From: Anaerolineales bacterium
GTDB lineage: Bacteria > Chloroflexota > Anaerolineae > Anaerolineales > UBA11579
Length of the DNA stretch: 64,000 nucleotides
NCBI GenBank assembly: GCA_025808555.1
Contig: CP075526.1
Coordinates: 310,001 to 374,000 of the forward strand
Direction of reading: 5' to 3'
Each line of letters begins with the position of its first letter. Within the stretch, counting starts at the first letter, position 1. A program made the translations under genes and the position numbers. Shown piece by piece: positions 17,755 to 25,611 of this stretch. Below the pieces are notes generated by a model. The model did no database searches. It saw nothing but the letters and a program-made list of their open reading frames with translations, and was not told the origin of the DNA.

Positions 17755-18021
17755 TTACCCGGCGGTGACGTCAGCCGTGATCATTAGGCGGTCGTCGGCG
17801 GGCACACCAGCCGCTTCCAGGGTCTCGTCCTCTTTCAGCTCGCGGCCCAGGGCCTTGCTGTCCAGGCGGTAGCCCATCGGGCGGCCGTCAGGGCCGGTGG
17901 TAGGCAGCTCCAACGTGGTGGCCAGCTCCGGGATGAGTTCCTTCACTTCCACATCATTGGGCACCTCGGCGGTGCGGCTGCCCCCAGACGGCAGAACTAC
18001 GGTTACAGGAATGTCAGGCAT
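17755..18021 (-). CDS. Free ubiquitin-like protein (Ubl) ending in Thr-Ala-Gly
   Basis: An 88-residue beta-grasp-like protein with the YukD/EsaB-like ubiquitin pattern: two N-terminal beta strands (VTVVLPSGG, SRTAEV), a helix around 28-40 (KELIPELATTLEL), then a central block and a final strand RLMITADVTAG. The last residue is Gly. A co-linear 88-residue copy forms the N-terminus of the neighbouring E2, where the same TADITAG is followed by more protein; the end of the free Ubl thus coincides with a conserved boundary, as expected for a conjugatable C-terminus. A strong AAGGAG precedes the ATG. It is the likely modifier of this system, although it lacks a Gly-Gly. Confidence 0.85.
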   Translation of the reverse strand: MPDIPVTVVLPSGGSRTAEVPNDVEVKELIPELATTLELPTTGPDGRPMGYRLDSKALGRELKEDETLEAAGVPADDRLMITADVTAG

Positions 18022-18057
18022 GTCTTAATCTCCTTTTGCAAATATGCGAATTTGGAT

Positions 18058-18906
18058 TCACTTCAGTTTGATGCGTGGCTTCTGCTTGGCGGGCGCAGCT
18101 TTCTTCAGATGCACACGCTCGGGGCGCAGCAGCTCACGCGTATCCACAGGGAAAAATTTGGGATTCTTTTTACGGTAGGCCCGGCTCCAGCGCGCCGCTT
18201 CCGCGTCCCACGGGAACGGTGGCTTGGTGGGGTCATCGTGAAAATTCTTGTACTGCACCATCTCACCGATCATCAGCACCAGGCGGTCCAGCGAACGGCT
18301 GGCCGTCCACCAGGCCGCGTCCACACACACCGTGCCGTTCAGGTGGTTGATGTTGGGGTGCCACACCGGCGTCAGCCACTTCATGCCCGGCCAGCGCTGC
18401 GGATATTGGTTGTGCAGATAGATCTCGACCTGGTGCTTGTCGCCCAGCATGGGCTCGCCCTTGTGATTGACCGCGATGACGCCCTTGCACTTGTAGGTGA
18501 CGATGTAGGTCTCGGGCGGCATTTTGGGATTGGCCGAGATCGCCTTGAACTCGATCAAGTCGCTCTGCGCGGCCAGCTCCTGCATGCGCTGCAAATCAGC
18601 CTTCAGGCGGCGCATGCGCGGGCTTTCGCCCAGCTTGACCGCGCCGGCGGTGATGTCGGCGGTGAGGATCAGACGGTCTTCCGCCGGCACCTCAGCGGAC
18701 GCCAGCGTTTCGGTCTCCTTCAGCTCGCGGCCCAGGGCCTTGCTGTCCAGGCGGTAGCCCATCGGGCGGCCATCCGGCCCCACTGTGGGCAGGCCCAATA
18801 GCGAAATCAGCTCGACCACCAGTTCACGCACGGGGGCGTCATCGGGCAGCTCGGCTTTGCGGGCGCCGCCGTTGGGCAGGATGATGGTCACTTCAATGTC
18901 AGCCAT
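18058..18906 (-). CDS. E2-like ubiquitin-conjugating enzyme with fused N-terminal Ubl
   Basis: A 282-residue fusion. Residues 1-88 are a Ubl closely similar to the free Ubl. Residues about 95-240 are a UBC-fold E2 with the signature HPN at 183-185 and the catalytic Cys194 in NGTVCVDAAWW, at the spacing found in eukaryotic E2s. A typical E2 core without its own Ubl is about 150 residues. The C-terminal basic tail ends KPRIKLK, almost the same as the VWA protein's end. The start at 18906 is supported by GAGGAG 8 nt upstream. It would accept Ubl from the E1 as a thioester and work with the RING protein. Confidence 0.9.
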   Translation of the reverse strand: MADIEVTIILPNGGARKAELPDDAPVRELVVELISLLGLPTVGPDGRPMGYRLDSKALGRELKETETLASAEVPAEDRLILTADITAGAVKLGESPRMRRLKADLQRMQELAAQSDLIEFKAISANPKMPPETYIVTYKCKGVIAVNHKGEPMLGDKHQVEIYLHNQYPQRWPGMKWLTPVWHPNINHLNGTVCVDAAWWTASRSLDRLVLMIGEMVQYKNFHDDPTKPPFPWDAEAARWSRAYRKKNPKFFPVDTRELLRPERVHLKKAAPAKQKPRIKLK

Positions 18907-18923
18907 ACAATGCTCTCCTCAAC

Positions 18924-19787
18924 TCAATTCTGGAAGGCGTGCGGCACTTGGCACACGCCCGTGATCTCCCAGCAGTCTGCGTGGTGCCAAGTCTTGCAGA
19001 CCTTACAGATCTTGATCCCGCGCGCATCCCGCTTGGTCACCGGCTCCAGGCAATACGGACACACATGCCGCTCCTGCGCGCTGAGTGTGATGCCGCTGCC
19101 GCGCGTTCGCTTGCGGGCCGGCCGCGCTGAGCGCAGCTTGCGCGTGGACGGGGCGGGTGTAAAAAAGCGTGACACGCTGGCACGCGCCCGCGTCAGAAAT
19201 GAAGGCGCCGGCTGGCTGCGCCGCGGATGCGGCGTGGCAGCCGCCACGCTCACTCGCGGCCCTTGTGCGGCTCGCGGCTCCGGCCGCGCAGGCGCCGATC
19301 GTGGCGGTGCCACGTTCACTTCCACTTCTTCACGTGGTTCCACCATGACGGTGCGGCGGCGGGGCGCCCAGGCGACCTGGCCTGCGGCCACCGCCAGGCC
19401 CAACACCGTTAGCTGGATGGCGGCATCCAGCGGCGTGGCGATCGCATAGCTGCGCAGCAAATTCAGGCCAACGAAGCCCAAGGTGATCGGGCTCAGCACC
19501 GCCAGAGCGATCACGCCGGCAAACGCGGCGGCCGCCGCCCGCAAGGCCGGGCTACGCCCGGCCAGTACGCGGCGGCTCATGAAACTGGCCGCCAGGCCGA
19601 TGCCGATAATGACGACGAACTTGAGCAGAAATGGCGAAAAGGCAGTCGGCAGCACAAACAGTAGGGTCAGCCCCAGCCCCACCAGGGTAGCGAACAGCAC
19701 GCACAAGGTGATACGCCCAAGCGCGCTTTCCACGAACCTGCTTTCATCTCCCAATAAAAATCGTCTCATCGCTATCGCATGTGTCAT
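18924..19787 (-). CDS. Membrane protein with C-terminal RING-like (Prok-RING) zinc finger, candidate E3
   Basis: A 287-residue protein. Residues about 20-140 hold four hydrophobic helices; a basic, Pro/Ala-rich linker follows. The last 48 residues form a binuclear zinc finger of pattern C-x2-C-x14-C-x2-C-x3-H-H-x2-C-x6-C-x3-H, including CPYC, CKVC and HHADCW. The HxxCW element is typical of the prokaryotic RING fingers described next to bacterial E2 and JAB genes. I take ATG at 19787, 1 nt after the E1 stop; TTG at 19796 and ATG at 19769 are alternatives, and none has a clear ribosome binding site. It would anchor conjugation at the membrane. Confidence 0.85.
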   Translation of the reverse strand: MTHAIAMRRFLLGDESRFVESALGRITLCVLFATLVGLGLTLLFVLPTAFSPFLLKFVVIIGIGLAASFMSRRVLAGRSPALRAAAAAFAGVIALAVLSPITLGFVGLNLLRSYAIATPLDAAIQLTVLGLAVAAGQVAWAPRRRTVMVEPREEVEVNVAPPRSAPARPEPRAAQGPRVSVAAATPHPRRSQPAPSFLTRARASVSRFFTPAPSTRKLRSARPARKRTRGSGITLSAQERHVCPYCLEPVTKRDARGIKICKVCKTWHHADCWEITGVCQVPHAFQN

Positions 19788-19788
19788 G

Positions 19789-21408
19789 CTAATCAATCAA
19801 GTGCACTCGGCCGCTGGCCGGGGCCTCGCCCTGCACTGCCTCCCCCAGGCGCACGCGCGGGGCATGCAGGCCGGGCACGGCCTCGTCAAAGTCGTTGAAG
19901 TGCAGCGCAGCCGGCAGATCGCCGCTCAGTTCGTAGAAACGAAACTCAGCGCCGTTTGTTGCCCGCAAAATATGTAGCGGCGGCACACCCACACTCAGCA
20001 GCGTGCGCTCCAGGAAGTCCTCCTGACCAGTAATGGTATGGGTCAGGTCCACCTCACGCATTTCGCCGCAGCTGGGGCAGTGCCCGGCTTCAAAGCTCAC
20101 ATCCGAGAGCGGCTTGAGCACACGCTCCACCGTGTTGCACGCCGCGCAGTTGAGCGCCAGCACCAGCTCCTGGTCCAGCTCCAGCACCGTGTCCGCCCCC
20201 AGGTCACCGCGGGCGATCGCCAGCAGCTCGGCCAGCGTGTTGGTCTCGGCACGCAGCGGCAGCTCGGTCACATCGCCGTAGATCCAGTGGCTCTCGCACT
20301 CCGCGTCCGGCAAGTAGGCCGTGGTGTGCATGAAGTTGGTGTAGCCGTTGTAGTGCAGCACCTTGCCCGGCTCCACCGGCATGTTGTGGATCAGCTTGAG
20401 CGCCTCCTGCGACTGCATGGCGCCGATAATGGAAGCGATAGTGGGCGTAGTCGGCACCTTGCCCAGCAAAATGTTCTGGCGCGCCAGCAGAGGGCAGGAG
20501 TAGCGCATGGCCAGATCTCGGCGAGCCTGCTCGGTCAGCGTGCATTCAAAGCAGGCGCCCTCGCCCGGCACGAACACGCGCGCCAGCCCCAGCAGTTCCT
20601 GGATGGCGCCGTCCACCCATGGCTTGTTCATCCAATGGGCGAAGCGATTGACCGCCAGGCGCGCCTCGCGGTTGTCCAGGCAGCCGATGATGACGTCCAT
20701 GCGGCGGAACACGCCCAGGCCAATGTCGGTCGTGACGTCGCCGTGCAGGTATTGCACGCGTACATCCGGGTTGATGTCCACCGCACGCGCCGCGGCCAAC
20801 TGCGCCTTCTCGCGCCCGCGGTCCTTCTCGCGGAACAGGATGCTGCGGCTCAGGTTGGCCGCTTCCACCTTGTCAAAATCCACAATGTAGAGATTGCCGA
20901 TACCCATCAGGGTCAGGTTCTTGATAACCTCGTTGCCGAGCGCCCCTGCCCCCACCACCATCACGCGCGCGTTCTGCACCTTCTCGCGCTCCCACCAGCT
21001 AATGAACTCAAACGTACCCAAGCGGTCAGACTTCAGGTTGGGGATGTGCAGCGGCTTCTCTTTGGCCACCGGCAGCCGTTTGGGGCCATCGGCCGCCTTG
21101 CTCTTCTGTGCCCGCTTGGGCACCGCGGGCGGCGCCGCCTCGGCCGCCAGCTGGCGCGCCTTGAGCATGCGCGCCGAGTTGAGCTCGTTCACGAACCAGC
21201 CAACGCCTTGCTGAGCATCCAGCAGGCCCGCCTCGGAAAGGATGCGCAGCGCCTCGCGCAGCGAGGAGCGCCCGACCCCGAGCTCCTTGATGAGGTCACG
21301 CTCAGCCGGCAGTTGGCTGCCGCCGGCGTACTGGCCCTTCAACAGGCTGGCCGCAATGCGGCCAGCAATAAGTTCGGGAACGGATTTACGGGTGATCGAA
21401 TTGGTCAT
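19789..21408 (-). CDS. GntR-type DNA-binding domain fused to an E1-like (ThiF) activating enzyme
   Basis: A 539-residue fusion and the first gene of the operon. Residues 1-77 are a GntR winged helix (LPAERDLIKELGVGRSSLRE at 33-52, then the wing with GVGWFVNEL). After a Lys/Ala linker, residues about 125-345 are an E1/ThiF Rossmann domain: GAGALG at 153-158, DFD at 177-179, and CLDN at 243-246. CFEC (286-289) resembles a zinc pair, and Cys305 in RYSCPLL lies where E1 enzymes carry the catalytic Cys. A zinc ribbon follows (CAAC 421-424, CPSC 444-447), then a unique C-terminus. GntR regulators normally carry a ligand domain; here an enzyme takes its place. Confidence 0.9.
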   Translation of the reverse strand: MTNSITRKSVPELIAGRIAASLLKGQYAGGSQLPAERDLIKELGVGRSSLREALRILSEAGLLDAQQGVGWFVNELNSARMLKARQLAAEAAPPAVPKRAQKSKAADGPKRLPVAKEKPLHIPNLKSDRLGTFEFISWWEREKVQNARVMVVGAGALGNEVIKNLTLMGIGNLYIVDFDKVEAANLSRSILFREKDRGREKAQLAAARAVDINPDVRVQYLHGDVTTDIGLGVFRRMDVIIGCLDNREARLAVNRFAHWMNKPWVDGAIQELLGLARVFVPGEGACFECTLTEQARRDLAMRYSCPLLARQNILLGKVPTTPTIASIIGAMQSQEALKLIHNMPVEPGKVLHYNGYTNFMHTTAYLPDAECESHWIYGDVTELPLRAETNTLAELLAIARGDLGADTVLELDQELVLALNCAACNTVERVLKPLSDVSFEAGHCPSCGEMREVDLTHTITGQEDFLERTLLSVGVPPLHILRATNGAEFRFYELSGDLPAALHFNDFDEAVPGLHAPRVRLGEAVQGEAPASGRVHLID

Positions 21409-21432
21409 GCGCGTGGCTCTTTTGCGGTTTGT

Positions 21433-21451
21433 TGGTCAGACCACTATACCA
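21433..21451 (-). promoter_or_regulatory. Promoter and FadR/GntR-class operator of the ubiquitin-like operon
   Basis: On the minus strand an extended -10 (TGG-TATAGT, hexamer at 21443-21448) is followed immediately by the palindrome TGGTCTGACCA (21433-21443 on either strand). This fits the TGGT-N3-ACCA consensus of FadR-subfamily GntR regulators exactly. The operator shares one base with the -10 and covers the expected transcription start, a repressor position. The first gene downstream encodes a GntR domain, so autoregulation is likely. There is no convincing -35. Confidence 0.75.
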
Positions 21452-21514
21452 CAAGCCTTGGGGGAGGCCGCAGCAGGAGGCTTACAGTTCTGTTAGTAGG
21501 CCGGCCCCCACATG

Positions 21515-21533
21515 GGTACTACAATCAAGTACC
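21515..21533 (+). promoter_or_regulatory. -10 box within an inverted repeat, upstream of the HD-GYP gene
   Basis: TACAAT (21520-21525) is flanked by GGTACT (21515-21520) and AGTACC (21528-21533), a perfect 6-bp inverted repeat. It lies about 85 bp before the HD-GYP start. Promoter function is likely; operator function is a guess. Confidence 0.4.
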
Positions 21534-21611
21534 GCAGGGGAATATGGACGTCAACGAAGTGGCGCACAATGCTCCTTCTTCACCAAACCACCGAGGCTCC
21601 GGAGCAAGGAA

Positions 21612-24380
21612 GTGAACTCGCCGTCAGTAATCTCTGAGGGCGAACGGGCCATTCTGGATAGCCTGGTTGAAGGCTGCCAGGTTATCGATTCCGAATGGCG
21701 TTATTCATATCTAAATGATGCGGCCGTGGCCCAGGCGCACCGCAGCCGCTCTCAGTTACTCGGAAAAACAATGATGGACTGTTATCCGGGCATTGAGGCG
21801 ACCGCGCTGTTCGCCACTTTGCAGAAAGTGATGCAGTCAGGCAGGCCAGAACGCTTTAAAACCGATTTCAGCTATCCGGATGCTCAACAGGGATGGTTTG
21901 AGCTCAGCGTGCAAGCCTGGCGCGGCGGCTTGATGATCTTCTCATGGGAGGTGACTCAAAGCCAGACGACAGAACGGCAATTTGAAGTTCAGAAGCACCA
22001 ATTGCAGACTCTGCGCCAGGTGGATTTGGCCATCAGTTCCCACGCCGACCTGGCCGCAGTCAGTGACCGCATCCTTGACTTGGTGCTTGCCAGCACTACA
22101 GCGGATGCAGTTGACATGCTGCTTTTCGAGCCTGACCTAACATCTGGCAGCGAGATCTTTTATAAAGGCTTCCAGCCCGAGTCCGCCGCAGATTTGGTGA
22201 GCTTCCGCGGAAAGGGCATAGACAAGCGCGCCATGGACAACAGGGCCACGCTTTTTATTCCTGAGCTGGAAAGCGAGCCAGGCTTTTTGAGGCGCAAGAT
22301 GGCCCAGCGCGAAGGCTTCGTAAGCTACGTTGGCACTCCAGTGATCTCTAATGACCGCGTGATTGGCATCCTTGAATGCTTCACTCGCCAACGCCTGGAA
22401 TCTCCGCCCGAATGGCTTTCGTTCTTCGAGGCGCTGGCCGGACAAACCGCCATTGCCGTAGAAAGCAAAATGGCTCAGCTAAAAGCTGAGACCAGCAGCC
22501 AACGGCTGGCCGGCTTATTAGACACAGCCATGGATGCGATCATCACGATTGATGATAAGCAAAAGATCATACTCTTCAATCCAGCTGCCGAGGCGCTCTT
22601 TGGCTACTCGAACGCCGAGATGATCGGCCAGCCTATCAATCGCCTCATCCCCGCGCGCTTCAAGGATACCCATAACCAGTATGTCGAAAAATTCGGCCAA
22701 AGCGGCGCGACTTCAAGGCGGAAGGGCGCTCTCGGCGAGATTTTTGGCCAACGCGCAGATGGCGAGGAATTTCCCCTGGAAGCCTCAATCTCGTCTACCG
22801 AGATCAAAGGCAAACGTTTTTATTCGGTCATTCTTCGTGACATTTCAGAGCGTAAGCGAGCGGAGCAAGATCTGCGCGCCAGCGAAGAGCAGTTCACGGC
22901 CACTTTCCGGCTCAGTCCTGCTCCTATGGTGCTCACAAACCTGGCCACACAAGAAGTAATTGATGTCAATGAAGTGTTCTGCGCTTTTTCAGGTTTTTCG
23001 CGCAACGAAATAATCGGCATTAGCGCGTCCCAGCTCGGTCTCCTGGATCAAGACAATCTGCAGAAGATAACAGATCAGATCAACCAAACAGGGGCAGTTC
23101 AGAACCTTGAAGTCAGCGTTCGCATTCGCAACGGAGATTTAAAAGAGGTGTTGGCCTCAGTCACGCTGCTTGAAGTGAATGGTATCCATTGTGCACTTAG
23201 CACATTCATTGATATTACTGAACGCAATAACTCCTTGCGCCAGTTGCGCGCCACTGAGGAACACAATCTCATCCTGCTCCAGGAATCTCAGCGCCGCCTT
23301 GGCAGAACCGCCAGTCTCCGCACTATCGATAAGGCTATCATCAACAGCCTCGATCTTAAGTTCACTCTTGAAATTATCGTGGCCCAGGCGATCAAGGAAC
23401 TCGGGGTAGATGCAGCGGATATCCTGATCTACAACGAAACCACACATACACTGAATTATTTGGCGGGCCAGGGATTCCGGACATCCGCCGTTCAGAACGT
23501 CAATATTCGCCTTGGCCAGCCGTACGCTGGCCGGGTTATTTTAGAACGCAAACCCGTCTTTCTCTCCGGCCTGAGCAAACAGGAAAACTCACATTTTCAA
23601 GACGATCCTCACTTTCACCTTGAAGGTTTTGAGGAATTCCATTGTGTGCCGCTGATTGCCAAGGGGAAAGCCCTTGGTGTTCTGGAAACCTTCAGCCGAA
23701 AGATCCTGAAAACTGATCCCGAGTGGCTTGAATATCTTGAAACCCTGGCCAGCCAGGCCGCAATTGCCATCGAGAACAATCTGCTGCTCAATGGTTTACA
23801 ACGCGCCAACAACGATCTCGTCCTGGGATATGACGCAACCATAGAAGGCTGGTCTCGCGCCCTGGAACTGCGCGATCATGAAACGGAGGGCCACACCCAG
23901 CGCGTAACCAACCTCACGCTTGATTTGGCGCGCTCATTGGATTTGTCAGATGAAGAGCTCGTACATATTCGCAGAGGCGCCCTGCTACATGACATAGGCA
24001 AGATGGGCATCCCCGATCGAATACTACGTAAACCAGACAAGCTGGATGCTGAGGAATGGCAACTAATGAAGCAGCATCCAACGTTGGCCCACCGTATGCT
24101 TACTCCTATTGCCTATCTTAGGGATGCGCTCGCAATCCCGTACTCTCATCACGAAAAATGGGATGGCAGCGGCTATCCACGCGGCCTCAGCGGCGAGGAG
24201 ATCCCATATGCCGCGCGCATCTTTGCCGTAGCAGACGTATACGACGCGCTCACCAGTGATCGGCCCTACCGGAAAGCATGGTCAAGGAAAAAAGCGCTTA
24301 ACTACATAGCAGAACAGGCTGGATCTCACTTTGACCCTGAGATTGTGAAGTTCTTCCTCAAAATGGAAGACGGCCAATGA
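21612..24380 (+). CDS. PAS/GAF sensor with HD-GYP cyclic-di-GMP phosphodiesterase domain
   Basis: A 922-residue soluble signalling protein. The order is a PAS-like domain (about 10-120), GAF (125-285), PAS (295-415), PAS (420-535), GAF (560-720) and HD-GYP (735-922). The output domain has the full signature: HDIGKMGIPDRIL near residue 793 and HHEKWDGSGYPRGL near 845, so it should hydrolyse cyclic-di-GMP. I place the start at GTG 21612, with GGAG seven nt upstream; the frame runs open further 5' but that part is not domain-like. The composition is less GC-rich than its neighbours. It overlaps the next gene by ATGA. Divergent from the ubiquitin-like operon. Confidence 0.9.
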   Translation: MNSPSVISEGERAILDSLVEGCQVIDSEWRYSYLNDAAVAQAHRSRSQLLGKTMMDCYPGIEATALFATLQKVMQSGRPERFKTDFSYPDAQQGWFELSVQAWRGGLMIFSWEVTQSQTTERQFEVQKHQLQTLRQVDLAISSHADLAAVSDRILDLVLASTTADAVDMLLFEPDLTSGSEIFYKGFQPESAADLVSFRGKGIDKRAMDNRATLFIPELESEPGFLRRKMAQREGFVSYVGTPVISNDRVIGILECFTRQRLESPPEWLSFFEALAGQTAIAVESKMAQLKAETSSQRLAGLLDTAMDAIITIDDKQKIILFNPAAEALFGYSNAEMIGQPINRLIPARFKDTHNQYVEKFGQSGATSRRKGALGEIFGQRADGEEFPLEASISSTEIKGKRFYSVILRDISERKRAEQDLRASEEQFTATFRLSPAPMVLTNLATQEVIDVNEVFCAFSGFSRNEIIGISASQLGLLDQDNLQKITDQINQTGAVQNLEVSVRIRNGDLKEVLASVTLLEVNGIHCALSTFIDITERNNSLRQLRATEEHNLILLQESQRRLGRTASLRTIDKAIINSLDLKFTLEIIVAQAIKELGVDAADILIYNETTHTLNYLAGQGFRTSAVQNVNIRLGQPYAGRVILERKPVFLSGLSKQENSHFQDDPHFHLEGFEEFHCVPLIAKGKALGVLETFSRKILKTDPEWLEYLETLASQAAIAIENNLLLNGLQRANNDLVLGYDATIEGWSRALELRDHETEGHTQRVTNLTLDLARSLDLSDEELVHIRRGALLHDIGKMGIPDRILRKPDKLDAEEWQLMKQHPTLAHRMLTPIAYLRDALAIPYSHHEKWDGSGYPRGLSGEEIPYAARIFAVADVYDALTSDRPYRKAWSRKKALNYIAEQAGSHFDPEIVKFFLKMEDGQ

Positions 24381-25369
24381 CAACCACAGCGCATCAAAGG
24401 TCAGCTCGCCGCCCAGCTAAGATCGTTCTGGCAGGCGGCAGCGGCCAGGTCGGCACGCTGCTGGCACGCCATTATCATGCTCAGGGCCACGACGTCGTCG
24501 TACTCAGCCGCCGCCCCACTCCACAAGCGTGGCGCACCACTCACTGGGACGCGCAGACGCTCGGCGACTGGACGCAGCAGCTCGAAGGCGCCGATGCCGT
24601 CTTCGGTCTGGCCGGGCGCAGCGTCAACTGCCGCTACACGCCCGAGAACAAGCGCCTCATCATGGATTCACGCGTGAATTCTACGCGCATCCTGAGCCAG
24701 GCCATCGCCCAGGCGAAGAATGCACCCCAGGTCTGGATCCAGGCCAGCACCGCCACCATCTACGGCCACAGCTATAGTCGCCCCAACAACGAAGACGGCA
24801 TCCTGGGCGGCGAGGAGCCTGACGCGCCACACGCTTGGCGCTTCAGTATTGATGTCGCCAAAGCCTGGGAGCAGGCCGCCAACGAAACCGAGACGCCGCT
24901 CACCCGCAAAGTGATCACCCGCACGGTGCTGACCCTCAGCCCAGACCGAGGCGGCATCTTCGATACCCTGCTCGGCTTGGTGCGCCGCGGCCTGGGCGGC
25001 CGGGTGGCCAGCGGCCGCCAGATGGTCTCCTGGCTGCACGACGCCGACTACATCGCCGCGGTGGACTGGCTCATCGCCAACGAGCACATGAGCGGCATCA
25101 TCAACCTGGCCGCGCCCAACCCGCTGCCGATGGACGATTTCATGCGCGCCCTGCGCCGTGCCTGGGGCATACCCATCGGCCTGCCCTCCACACGCTGGAT
25201 GCTGGAGATCGCTTCATTCTTCATGCAAACGGAAACAGAATTAATTCTCAAGAGCCGCTATGTTTTGCCTGGTCGCCTGCTGGCTGAAGGCTTCGAGTTC
25301 CAGTATCCCCACTGGCCCGCCGCGGCCGAGGATCTATGCAGGCGCTGGAAAGTCAACGCAGTCGCTTAG
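24377..25369 (+). CDS. YfcH/SDR39U1-type NAD(P)-dependent epimerase-like protein
   Basis: A 330-residue extended short-chain dehydrogenase-like protein. The N-terminal Rossmann motif is GGSGQVG at about residues 20-26, followed by HDVVVLSRRP. The active-site-like segment IQASTATIYGHS lies near residues 120-131. The C-terminal domain (MDDFMRALRRAWGIPIGLP) fits the DUF1731 region of the TIGR01777 family. The reaction is unknown even in well-studied relatives. It is translationally coupled to the HD-GYP gene by a 4-bp overlap. Confidence 0.82.
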   Translation: MTTTAHQRSARRPAKIVLAGGSGQVGTLLARHYHAQGHDVVVLSRRPTPQAWRTTHWDAQTLGDWTQQLEGADAVFGLAGRSVNCRYTPENKRLIMDSRVNSTRILSQAIAQAKNAPQVWIQASTATIYGHSYSRPNNEDGILGGEEPDAPHAWRFSIDVAKAWEQAANETETPLTRKVITRTVLTLSPDRGGIFDTLLGLVRRGLGGRVASGRQMVSWLHDADYIAAVDWLIANEHMSGIINLAAPNPLPMDDFMRALRRAWGIPIGLPSTRWMLEIASFFMQTETELILKSRYVLPGRLLAEGFEFQYPHWPAAAEDLCRRWKVNAVA

Positions 25370-25390
25370 TCAGTTCAGTGGATTGGTCTG

Positions 25391-25396
25391 TATAAT
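25391..25396 (+). promoter_or_regulatory. -10 box of tRNA-Arg
   Basis: TATAAT lies 8 nt before the first base of the tRNA; TAGTCA at 25367-25372 with an 18-bp spacer is a weak -35 candidate. Confidence 0.6.
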
Positions 25397-25404
25397 CACT
25401 GCAC

Positions 25405-25478
<74 letters not shown>

Positions 25479-25566
25479 CTATCGATGGCTCACGATCAAG
25501 GGGTTCCAGGCAAAACTTCCGCTAGTCCCCAATTGCAGATTTTAGAAATCAATGGTCTGTGTACAA

Positions 25567-25609
25567 GGAGTTGCGCAGCAACTCCAAACGCTGCGGCGTT
25601 GCCGCAGCG
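25567..25609. repeat. Paired hairpin element downstream of tRNA-Arg
   Basis: GGAGTTGC-GCA-GCAACTCC (25567-25585), three A residues, then a perfect 9-bp stem with GTT loop (CGCTGCGGC / GCCGCAGCG, 25589-25609). Its first stem is identical to the outer stem at 37830-37866. It ends 2 bp before a minus-strand stop codon and may also act as an mRNA end there. Confidence 0.8.
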
Positions 25610-25611
25610 TA

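Noticed and set aside
14769-21408. Pup-proteasome or type VII secretion locus
   Set aside because: A YukD-like Ubl, FHA and membrane proteins could suggest type VII secretion, but there is no FtsK/EccC ATPase or WXG100 gene, and no Pup, PafA or proteasome gene; E1, E2, RING and JAB signatures fit a Ubl conjugation system.
20038-21615. A 525-residue open frame on the plus strand
   Set aside because: Shadow of the GntR-E1 gene, which has clear motifs on the minus strand.
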